A DNA stretch of 12,551 nucleotides from NCBI GenBank assembly GCA_024220525.1, contig JAMYWO010000626.1, positions 1 through 12,551 on the forward strand. The letters run 5' to 3'. Positions 7,601-12,551 of the stretch are shown here, in pieces. How positions within the stretch are numbered: position 1 is the stretch's first letter; every line of letters begins with the position of its first letter. A program made the translations under genes and the position numbers. Source of the stretch: Cochliopodium minus (lineage: Eukaryota > Discosea > Himatismenida > Cochliopodiidae). The notes below the pieces were generated by a model. The model saw only the letters and a program-made list of their open reading frames with translations, ran no database searches and was not told where the DNA came from.

Positions 7601-9606
7601 TTATTTCTTATTATGATTAATAATTTATTTTATTATTCTAACTAGGTTCCCAAAGGTCTTGGGGGATCAACACTCAATTATGACGAGCACATAGTGTATG
7701 ATGTAAATGCGATTAACATAGTATCCATCATTTATTACAAGTTCAAAAACAACAACACCGAAATAAACAAAGAAGAAGCCTACAGAAAACTAAAAGAAAA
7801 GATTCTACTGTACAAAGTAGACAAAATAGATCTTTGCTTTGTCATGGACTGTACCGGGTCAATGTCTTCATACATCAACGAAGCTAAATTAAGAGTAAAT
7901 GAAATAGTCGAGTATGTTGAAAAAGAATTTCCCTCCACTCACATCGACTTTGGATTTGTTGCTTACAGAGATTTTTGTGATCAAAACAAAATGTTGGAAT
8001 CTTTTGATTTTGCTGAACATCGTCTCTTCTCTCAATTTTTATCTAAAATTTCAGCTTTTGGAGGTGGGGATGCCCCCGAAGCTGTCATGAGTGCTTTAAG
8101 AAGAGTCTTAGAATTAACTTGGAAAGCAAGAGTAAAACTGTTGGTAAAAATGATCTGTTAAATTCCTTTTTCCTTTGTTAAAATGATTTTTAGATACATA
8201 TTGGTGATTATCCTTGCCATGGGAAAGAATATCATTCTATGTATGACTCTTTACCTGAAGGGGAAGTAAACAATCCACCACAATCAATAATCCCACTTAT
8301 CAGGAGAAAAGGAATAAACTATATTTTCATGAAAATAACAAAATACACAGACAAAATGATCTATTGCTTCAAAAATCTTTACGACAATGAAAAAGAAAAT
8401 TCCTCGGAAACACTTCAACTTCTCGAGAGAGATTTGGGATCTAATGTTAATCTTTTTTTGCCTTTCTTAAAAGAATCTCTTCAGCTCTCTGTTAATGTTT
8501 CTCTTTCAAATCTGAATATTCAACCTATTGAGAATACTCCTAAGAAAATTGATTTTGATAATCAATACAGCGAGAGCATTTGGAATTCAAATCTCAGTGA
8601 AAACGACAACTTTTGGTCACAAAGAAAATCAGCTACAATAGAAATTTATGATTTTATCAGTTTTAATGTTAAAACTCCCCTCTTAAAAATGACTTCTATT
8701 CGGATAAGAAAATTTCCATTTATAAAAGGAGGAATGAGATTGTGCTATTATTTACAGGATTTAGACAATAACAAAAGATTTGTTGCAAAGAGATTTGCTG
8801 ATGGAAACAACAACAAGAACAGATTCTTGGCTGATTTAGAAATGCAGTTGAACGCCTTAACTTGTTCTCATACCTTCAATCTATCTTTACTTAATAATGA
8901 TAAAAAAAAAGAATACTTCTCAAACAAAAAATCTTCTCCTATCATTTCTTTTTTGCCTGCATGGATTTACATCATCGAGAATGAACTCTATTTTGTTGAG
9001 CCTTTTATCGAAGGTATTAGCATAAAATACAACAACAACATAGGCACCGTTTTAGATACTTCTGAAAGTTCTGCTATTTGCCAAACTTTTTCACATTGGA
9101 GTTACGAACAAGATGGAAACATGATACTGGATATTCAAGGTTTTGGACCAACTCACCTTAATGACCCTCAGATATGTTCTTTTGATCCTGAAGCCGAGTG
9201 GGGTGATGGGAACTTCAAAATGGCAGGTATTGAAGAGTTTTTTAAACATCACAAATGCAACAATTTGTGCAATATCTTAGGCCTAGGACCCTTCAACAAA
9301 AATCCGATTTTTCCTTTTAATACTTCCATTCTTAAAAACACCTCTGTTAACATACCTGCTACCACTTTTAACATAAGTTGCTTTTGTGGCAACACCTTCA
9401 TCATTTCTTTACAAAATTACATGAATTCTGATATACGAGTTGTTGAAAATATTTTGCGTTTTTGTTCACACTGTAAAAACAAGATGCTATTGTCCGATGA
9501 AAAAACATGCAAGTGTGGGAAATCTTTTTATTTTAAAAAGTTGGCTTTCGAACTTATCGGCAAACAACATCTATTTTGTGGAAAGTGCAAATATTCACTT
9601 ATTTGA
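1691..9606 (+). CDS. Giant fusion: DEAH helicase, RING-IBR, PARP, VWA, alpha-kinase (8 exons)
   Basis: Exons are 1691-2702, 2776-3735, 3834-6503, 6558-6615, 6667-7507, 7567-7596, 7646-8143 and 8194-9606. They sum to 7,482 nt, or 2,493 aa plus TGA. The fusion is physical. Exon 3 runs from helicase motif VI to RING1, exon 5 from RING1 through IBR into PARP, exon 7 from PARP into VWA, and exon 8 from VWA into the kinase. Introns 1 and 2 split helicase motifs I and VI, so splicing restores both. The helicase-to-RING/IBR part resembles plant DEAH11/12-type proteins. The VWA-kinase part resembles VwkA-type alpha-kinases. The N-terminus holds two CxxC knuckles (residues 5-22 and 40-57), an RRM-like stretch (about 112-170) and a charged helical region (about 185-310). 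Probable job: an RNA-binding machine, likely cytosolic, that can ADP-ribosylate and phosphorylate targets. I know of no described protein with this full set. Confidence 0.9.
1697..1873 (+). repeat. Tandem 72-bp repeat encoding two CxxC knuckles
   Basis: Positions 1697-1768 recur at 1802-1873 (offset 105 bp) with one mismatch, 1722 A versus 1827 C, giving Glu versus Ala. Each unit encodes CxxC-x10-CxxC followed by ISKH. The spacing resembles the PARP fingers (CxxC-x11-CxxxC...IKH), which suggests a related zinc-binding module at the N-termini of all genes in this family. The near identity implies recent duplication. Confidence 0.92.
2703..2775 (+). other. Giant-gene intron 1
   Basis: This 73-bp phase 1 intron runs from GTAAAT to AAAAG. 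It interrupts the Gly codon of Walker A, and splicing gives TGSGKST. Stop codons lie just inside it. Confidence 0.93.
3736..3833 (+). other. Giant-gene intron 2
   Basis: This 98-bp phase 1 intron runs from GTAAAT to TTGTAG. It interrupts the first Gly codon of motif VI, and splicing gives QRAGRAGR. It is the longest intron seen. Confidence 0.93.
3929..4260 (+). other. Domain: HA2/ratchet-like helicase C-terminal part
   Basis: Residues about 690-800 follow the usual DEAH order: a helix with NLSSLILEFCKF, then FPFIEPVSPENL, a helical stretch with the KKIGAI turn, TVTITGEGKKIESFDLDDP, and a segment with ILIEANKRGCLE. This matches the winged-helix plus HA2 region that clamps RNA in DEAH helicases. 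After it, about 370 residues (to near 1170) have no domain I can name. Confidence 0.75.
5381..5610 (+). other. Domain: RRM-like fold (residues about 1174-1250)
   Basis: The pattern is RRM-like. A beta-1 strand LMITGIP is followed by a helix with WGETFIGDLF, a strand LSIDLSYD, an RNP1-like strand KAFIIFPDFESARNA and a helix. Aromatic residues sit in the RNP1-like strand. This supports RNA contact, as in the plant helicase-RBR proteins. The call rests on the pattern alone. Residues 1250-1520 after it are unassigned, with alternating strands and helices. Confidence 0.5.
6504..6557 (+). other. Giant-gene intron 3 (54 bp, frame-neutral)
   Basis: The intron runs from GTAATA to TTTTAG in phase 1. 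It splits the codon of RING1 C1548, and a TGT is read either way. It has no in-frame stop and is a multiple of three, so retention would insert 18 mostly hydrophobic residues into RING1. Splicing gives CGHSFCSPCMIEYIN, the normal RING1 pattern, so I call it an intron. Confidence 0.85.
6616..6666 (+). other. Giant-gene intron 4
   Basis: This 51-bp phase 2 intron runs from GTAATT to ATATAG. Splicing forms C1567 and gives CCGKC, the last zinc ligands of RING1. Unspliced, the frame meets TAA at once. Confidence 0.9.
7508..7566 (+). other. Giant-gene intron 5
   Basis: This 59-bp phase 0 intron runs from GTAAAA to ATTTAG. It lies within the PARP domain, after NKSLL. Confidence 0.9.
7567..7596 (+). 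other. 30-nt micro-exon (exon 6)
   Basis: It encodes ten residues ending DFDSVYG. These align with the GYDSILGE and GFHSVIGK strands of genes C and A just before the catalytic Glu, so the exon is real. Both flanking introns are phase 0, so skipping would keep the frame but delete a core PARP strand. Confidence 0.85.
7597..7645 (+). other. Giant-gene intron 6
   Basis: This 49-bp phase 0 intron runs from GTATTT to ACTAG. A CTAAC branch-point-like motif lies right before the acceptor, at about 7638-7642. Confidence 0.88.
7826..8377 (+). other. Domain: von Willebrand factor A (VWA)
   Basis: Residues about 1918-2085. The MIDAS motif is D1925-C-T1927-G-S1929 in a typical strand (LCFVMDCTGSM). GGGDAPEAV and HIGDYPCHG follow, as in the VWA domains linked to alpha-kinases. 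Intron 7 splits it. Its likely role is metal-dependent partner binding that positions the kinase. Confidence 0.9.
8144..8193 (+). other. Giant-gene intron 7
   Basis: This 50-bp phase 0 intron runs from GTAAAA to TTTTAG. Splicing joins the VWA strand RVKLL to IHIGDYPCHG. Confidence 0.9.
8626..9288 (+). other. Domain: alpha-kinase (eEF2K/VwkA type)
   Basis: Residues about 2168-2388. Seen are FIKGGMR near the nucleotide loop, the ATP lysine K2222 in FVAKRF, VEPFIEG with KYNNN, the catalytic-loop region ILDIQG (D2336), LNDPQI (D2347), the Gly-rich GDGNFKMAG, and a zinc site of H2324 in FSHW plus H2376, C2378 and C2382 in HKCNNLC. All hallmark residues are intact, so Ser/Thr kinase activity is expected. 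Substrates are unknown. Confidence 0.93.
9379..9588 (+). other. C-terminal Cys-rich (zinc-ribbon-like) tail
   Basis: Residues 2419-2488 have four Cys pairs: CxC (2419/2421), CxxC (2447/2450), CxC (2462/2464) and CxxC (2485/2488). This could bind one or two zinc ions. No family is assigned. The protein ends five residues after the last Cys. Confidence 0.7.
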
Positions 9607-9801
9607 GATTATTAAATTAACAATTATAGACAAAATGGATATTCCCTTTCCAAATAAAGAATTAGTCTTCTATTTCGACATCTTGGGAGTAAATGTTGAT
9701 TTGCCCTTATAGATTGGTATGATTGATTATTCATGCAATCAAAATAATTGAAATTTTATTTTGTTCAATTTTTTCAATTTTTATAAAAAATTGAACTTAT
9801 A
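9607..9801 (+). other. Spacer between the giant gene and the NADAR gene
   Basis: 195 bp. An AATAAA-like element (CAAATAAAG, about 9650-9658) could serve 3' end formation of the giant transcript. The first 100 bp stay open in another frame (see findings). The last 40 bp hold the inverted repeat. Confidence 0.5.
9763..9796. repeat. 12-bp perfect inverted repeat upstream of the NADAR gene
   Basis: GTTCAATTTTTT at 9763-9774 is the exact reverse complement of 9785-9796, with a 10-base loop. It ends five bases before the NADAR ATG. It could be an mRNA hairpin in the leader, a palindromic factor site, or chance in A/T-rich DNA. Confidence 0.8.
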
Positions 9802-10701
9802 ATGAAAGATTCAAACATTACACCAAATGAAGAATTTTTGGCTGAATTCATCAAAAATTTTAATATTTATCTGTTTCATAGCTGGAATGTCGTAAAAGGA
9901 AAAAGTAATTTGAATGAATTGAGATTTTATGAAAGAGAAAAAGAGGGATATGAGCTCACAAATTTTTATATTTCTCCTTTCAAAAGAGATGATGTTATTT
10001 GGAAAACATCAGAACATTATTTTCAAGCAATGAAATTTGATCATCTCTTTGTTTCAAATTGGATCAGCAAAAATGATATGAAAGTAGTGAATACGATTCA
10101 TAATCGGTTCTGTGCAAATCATGAGGAGCATTTATTAATCAAATTGGAAATTATTGAAGAATATTTGAAAAAAAATAAAATATTTGGAGAATTTGATAAA
10201 AATGTGTTATTGACAATTTTTAAATTTGGAGAGAATAAAAGTAAAGAAGATATAGAATCAATATATTTCAATTTGGAGGTAGAATACAAAGGAATCAAAT
10301 ATCCCTCTCTCTATCATTGTTTCGTTTCTCTATGTTTTCCAGAAATGAAGGTATCAACTCTATTTTCAAAGTTGAATACACCACGTGATTGTTTTGAATT
10401 ATCAAAAAATGATCTTTTAAAAAACGAATGTTGTCAAGATTGGCACAAAGAGGAAGACAATAAAGAACCAAAAAAAGTGAAAATGATGAGAATTGCTCTA
10501 TATGAGAAATTTAACCAAAATCCTTTTCTTAAAAAAACTTTGTTAGAAACAGAAAACAAAATTCTTGTCGAACACACCTCCAAAGATAATTATTGGGGAG
10601 ATGGTGGAGATGGGAATGGCCTTAACATTCTTGGAAAACTTCTCATGCAACTCAGGAACACTTTCATAACACAATTCAAAAATCAAAACAATTTATTTTG
10701 A
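9802..10701 (+). CDS. NADAR-domain protein (YbiA-like fold), 299 aa
   Basis: One exon. NADAR hallmarks in order: FYISPF (55-60), TSEHYFQAMKF (69-79), MRIALYEKFNQN (229-240), then ILVEHTSKDNYWGDG (254-268) and NILGKLLMQLR (275-285). The family includes YbiA-type N-glycosidases, and members paired with DNA ADP-ribosyltransferases that remove ADP-ribose from guanine. The expected reaction is cleavage or binding of an ADP-ribose-like N-glycosidic bond. It is about twice the minimal domain length. The extra stretch (about 80-228) includes YKGIKYPSLYHCF, which looks like a second, altered copy of the SEHYFQ helix region. No signal peptide or membrane segment is seen. It converges on gene C with a 46-bp gap. 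Among PARP genes it could be their eraser; that is inference. Confidence 0.88.
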   Translation: MKDSNITPNEEFLAEFIKNFNIYLFHSWNVVKGKSNLNELRFYEREKEGYELTNFYISPFKRDDVIWKTSEHYFQAMKFDHLFVSNWISKNDMKVVNTIHNRFCANHEEHLLIKLEIIEEYLKKNKIFGEFDKNVLLTIFKFGENKSKEDIESIYFNLEVEYKGIKYPSLYHCFVSLCFPEMKVSTLFSKLNTPRDCFELSKNDLLKNECCQDWHKEEDNKEPKKVKMMRIALYEKFNQNPFLKKTLLETENKILVEHTSKDNYWGDGGDGNGLNILGKLLMQLRNTFITQFKNQNNLF

Positions 10702-10747
10702 AAATTTATTAAATCAATATTAAATCAATCACTTTCCATAATTTTGA
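10702..10747. other. Convergent 3' spacer between NADAR gene and gene C
   Basis: Only 46 bp of A/T-rich DNA separate the two stop codons, so the two 3' UTRs probably overlap on opposite strands. No clear terminator is seen. Confidence 0.6.
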
Positions 10748-12094
10748 TTAATTTTGATAAATTAAGACATAAGCAGGCAAACCAGACCCCTCATGAAAAA
10801 CAGTTACTTCGTCATAATTGAGATTTCCCCCAACCTCTCCTAAAATGGAATCGTAACCATGCTTAGGAGGAGATTTGTCATCTTGAGTCCTTTTCTCACC
10901 ATTTCCAACAACAACATAGCAAAGAAGGAGAGCACGAACACCCACACCCAAATACTGTTCCGTGTTGCTTGAATAGTCGTGAGCTTTGGAAGAGCAAGAC
11001 GTGAAATAAATTCCATCCCCAAATCTTTGTCCTATATTATTTGATTTAAGAGGTCCTGTGCCACTGTACTTCAATAAAAACCCTTTTTCGCAGATGGAGC
11101 ACATTAAACAATTTGTGTTGGAGCACAGTGATTCTGTGAGGTGTAATTTACATGCCAACTGTGTCCCATGAAACCTCCTTACTGTATTTCCTGGGGTAGC
11201 TTTGTTAAAGAGTTTTAGGTTGGGATTATTGTTTATCACTTTTTTTTTGTAATCTTCGTGCGTTTGCTCGAGAGTTCCGCTAACAATTACTTTCAAAATT
11301 GAGAGAATTTTTTTTGGTTTTGGTTTGTTGTTATGAAGCCATTTACTGTAAAATTGATTTTCTATTTCTCGATACTTTTGAAGATCATTTGTTTGAAGAT
11401 TGATGAAAGATATCTTTTTCTTATTTGGTGTGCTTATATGGGTTGAAATGTTATTGTTATTTTGGATAATGTTGTTATTTGAATTGTGTTTTATTCCACA
11501 TGTTCTCGAACAGTATTGGTAACCTTTATTTGCTTGTTTTACTTTGCAATTCAAGCACATATTATTATTTGAGGAAATATAATTGTTGTTATTATTGTTA
11601 TTTTGGATAATGTTGTTATTTGAATTGTGTTTTATTCCACATGTTCTCGAACAGTATTGGTAACCTTGATTTGCTTGTTTTACTTTGCAATTCAAGCACA
11701 TATTGTTGTTTGGAAAAATATTGGTAATCATTGTGTCAATATTATTATTATATTCAATATTGGTGATCAAATTGTTTTGATGGCGATCAAATATTTGGTA
11801 ACACTTTTCAGAACAAAATTGATTGTGATTTGCCTTTGGATATTTATTGCAATTCAAACACAATGAATTGTTCATTTGATTATGTTGTATTTTTTCTTGG
11901 TTATTGTTATTATGAATTGTTGGATTATTTTCTTGTTGTATGTGATACATTATTTGATTTTTGATTGAAACAAAAGAATGAAATAGATTATATTTATTAT
12001 TGATGGACATATCATAATTTACAAAGCAAGCTTCTGAACAAAAATTAAAGTTTTTGTTGCAATATTGTTTCTTGCAATATTTACATATCTTCAT
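10748..12094 (-). CDS. Gene C: four-finger PARP-type ADP-ribosyltransferase, 448 aa
   Basis: Intronless. Four CxxC-x11-CxxxC fingers: C4/C7/C19/C23, C79/C82/C94/C98, C133/C136/C148/C152 and C180/C183/C195/C199. They are joined by Asn-rich linkers. A helical linker (230-300) ends in NNNPN and RRFHGT, as in gene A. The catalytic triad H309, Y363 in GDGIYF and E429 in NYDEV is complete. The Cys cluster after HGT (C315, C324, C329, C332) is present. The C-terminus YVLIYQN is the expected final strand. Known relatives are the fungal and protist PARPs with short N-terminal CxxC fingers. The catalytic half is nearer to the giant gene's PARP (shared RFGDGIYF, SSKAHDYSS) than to gene A, yet fingers 3-4 are DNA-identical to gene A. 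Substrate unknown. Confidence 0.92.
   Translation of the reverse strand: MKICKYCKKQYCNKNFNFCSEACFVNYDMSINNKYNLFHSFVSIKNQIMYHIQQENNPTIHNNNNQEKIQHNQMNNSLCLNCNKYPKANHNQFCSEKCYQIFDRHQNNLITNIEYNNNIDTMITNIFPNNNMCLNCKVKQANQGYQYCSRTCGIKHNSNNNIIQNNNNNNNYISSNNNMCLNCKVKQANKGYQYCSRTCGIKHNSNNNIIQNNNNISTHISTPNKKKISFINLQTNDLQKYREIENQFYSKWLHNNKPKPKKILSILKVIVSGTLEQTHEDYKKKVINNNPNLKLFNKATPGNTVRRFHGTQLACKLHLTESLCSNTNCLMCSICEKGFLLKYSGTGPLKSNNIGQRFGDGIYFTSCSSKAHDYSSNTEQYLGVGVRALLLCYVVVGNGEKRTQDDKSPPKHGYDSILGEVGGNLNYDEVTVFHEGSGLPAYVLIYQN
11422..11695 (-). repeat. Copy of the zinc-finger module shared with gene A
   Basis: Identical to 1192-1465 over 274 bp and in the same orientation, 10,230 bp away. It encodes fingers 3 and 4 of gene C. 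Gene D has the same module on the opposite strand (12397-12551), so C and D form a large inverted repeat around their shared promoter. Confidence 0.95.
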
Positions 12095-12284
12095 TTTTTA
12101 TTGAAATAATTATTAAAAATTAATCAGGGAAGATCAGTTAATGATGGATGGTTTTTGGATTGTTTTGTTGGTATATATTATTTTGAGATGGAATTTGCTG
12201 ATTTTATTGGGGCAATTGATTTTGGGTTATGTCTTTGATAATTTGATTCTCTCAATGAAGATCTAATATTTAATAAAAATAAAA
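12095..12284. promoter_or_regulatory. Divergent intergenic region between genes C and D
   Basis: 190 bp with A-rich leaders just before both ATGs. The middle is not plain A/T spacer. On the minus strand, 12203-12138 reads as a short Gln/Asn-rich peptide containing IPSQNNIYQQN. It matches the giant gene's linker (VPSQNNIPQQN). Part of this promoter region is therefore old coding sequence. Confidence 0.55.
12138..12206 (-). pseudogene. Relic of a giant-gene-like N-terminal linker
   Basis: A 20-bp stretch (minus strand of 12174-12193) is identical to 1923-1942 in giant-gene exon 1. With flanks, about 40 bp align with a handful of mismatches in the same reading frame. In-frame TAA codons bound it at 12206-12204 and 12140-12138, and it has no start codon, so it is not a working gene. 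It may be a former 5' part of gene C or of a lost neighbour. Confidence 0.55.
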
Positions 12285-12551
12285 ATGAGTTGTGTTTTCA
12301 ATCAACATTCTTTTGTTTCGCAACAAAATGGGAGAATTTTTTGTTCAATTTGCAATATCAATAATAACCAACAATGGTTTCCCATCAATTCCCAACAAAA
12401 TATGTGTTTGAATTGCAAAGTAAAACAATCAAATCAAGGTTACCAATACTGTTCGAGAACATGTGGAATAAAATACAATTCAAATAACAACATTATCCAA
12501 AATAACAATAATAACAACAATTATATTTCCTCAAATAATAATATGTGCTTG
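12285..12551 (+). CDS. Gene D (5' part only): zinc-finger protein of the PARP family
   Basis: 89 codons from ATG to the window end with no stop. The N-terminus has Cys at 3, 20 and 23. It then shares NNQQWFPINSQQNMCLNCKV with gene A almost exactly, followed by a CxxC-x11-CxxxC finger, an Asn-rich linker and the start of a second finger. DNA differs from gene A at only about three positions over the final 170 bp (for example Ser for Ala in KQSNQG and Tyr for His in GIKYNS). A PARP domain downstream is expected from A and C but lies outside the window. It is head-to-head with gene C. Confidence 0.85.
   Translation, partial: MSCVFNQHSFVSQQNGRIFCSICNINNNQQWFPINSQQNMCLNCKVKQSNQGYQYCSRTCGIKYNSNNNIIQNNNNNNNYISSNNNMCL

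Larger units (their letters stand above)
7034..7742 (+). other. Domain: PARP catalytic domain inside the fusion
   Basis: Residues about 1690-1890. The H-Y-E triad is complete: H1743 in WHGT, Y1791 in FGDGIYF and E1871 in NYDEHIVYD. The stretch RFGDGIYF..(C/N)SSKAHDYSS closely matches gene C. The Cys cluster after HGT (C-x7-C-x4-C-x2-C) is also present. It sits where RING2 would be expected. Three exons encode it, including a 30-nt micro-exon. The Glu makes transferase activity plausible; mono- versus poly- cannot be told from the sequence. Confidence 0.93.

Noticed and set aside
1691-9606. Several separate adjacent genes instead of one fusion
   Set aside because: Every gap between open frames is 49-98 bp with GT-AG ends, splits known motifs and restores frame, and single exons span each domain junction.
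11627-11866. Plus-strand hydrophobic frame within gene C
   Set aside because: It is the antisense shadow of the zinc-finger and Asn-rich coding sequence.
12141-12266. 41-codon hydrophobic plus-strand frame, like a membrane micropeptide or upstream ORF of gene D
   Set aside because: It lies opposite the Gln/Asn-rich relic; reverse complements of such codons give Leu/Ile/Val-rich shadows. No independent support.
1-12551. Giant-virus or bacterial origin (AT-rich, NADAR, PARP and Asn-rich genes)
   Set aside because: Eight small spliceosome-type introns and VWA-alpha-kinase and helicase-RING/IBR architectures point to a eukaryotic nuclear genome. Old horizontal transfer of single domains remains possible.
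1-12551. tRNA, rRNA or transposon ends
   Set aside because: Reading both strands by eye I found no tRNA-like cloverleaf, rRNA core, transposase or terminal repeats; a covariance-model scan was not possible.

Overview
The window looks like nuclear DNA from an AT-rich, intron-bearing unicellular eukaryote or early-diverging fungus. Evidence: about 30% G+C by eye, very short intergenic gaps, Asn-rich AAT/AAC tracts, and eight small spliceosomal introns of 49-98 bp with GTA...AG ends. I cannot name the species. Slime moulds and other amoebae, and AT-rich fungi, all carry relatives of these domains. Prokaryotic or ordinary viral origin is unlikely because of the introns.

Layout: (1) 45-510, minus strand: broken coding-like sequence of unknown identity. 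(2) 517-1615, minus strand: gene A, a PARP-type ADP-ribosyltransferase with one intron and N-terminal zinc fingers. (3) 1616-1690: a 75-bp divergent promoter. (4) 1691-9606, plus strand: one giant gene whose eight exons join into exactly 2,494 codons including the stop. Its protein runs: tandem CxxC knuckles, RRM-like and helical region, DEAH-box RNA helicase, HA2, RRM-like region, RING1-IBR, PARP catalytic domain, VWA, alpha-kinase, Cys-rich tail. (5) 9802-10701, plus strand: a NADAR-domain protein, a family with ADP-ribose-related glycosidase activity. (6) 10748-12094, minus strand: gene C, an intact zinc-finger PARP. (7) 12095-12284: a divergent intergenic region that holds a relic of a giant-gene-like linker. 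(8) 12285-12551, plus strand: the 5' part of gene D, a fourth family member cut by the window end.

Together the genes form an ADP-ribosylation cluster: three PARP writers, a probable fourth, and a candidate eraser or reader (NADAR). The giant gene puts an RNA-helicase module, a ubiquitin-ligase-like module, an ADP-ribosyltransferase and an atypical kinase on one polypeptide. The cluster is being remodelled. A 274-bp zinc-finger tract is identical at the DNA level in A and C although their catalytic halves have diverged, and gene D carries the same module. Linking the cluster to defence or stress signalling is inference only.
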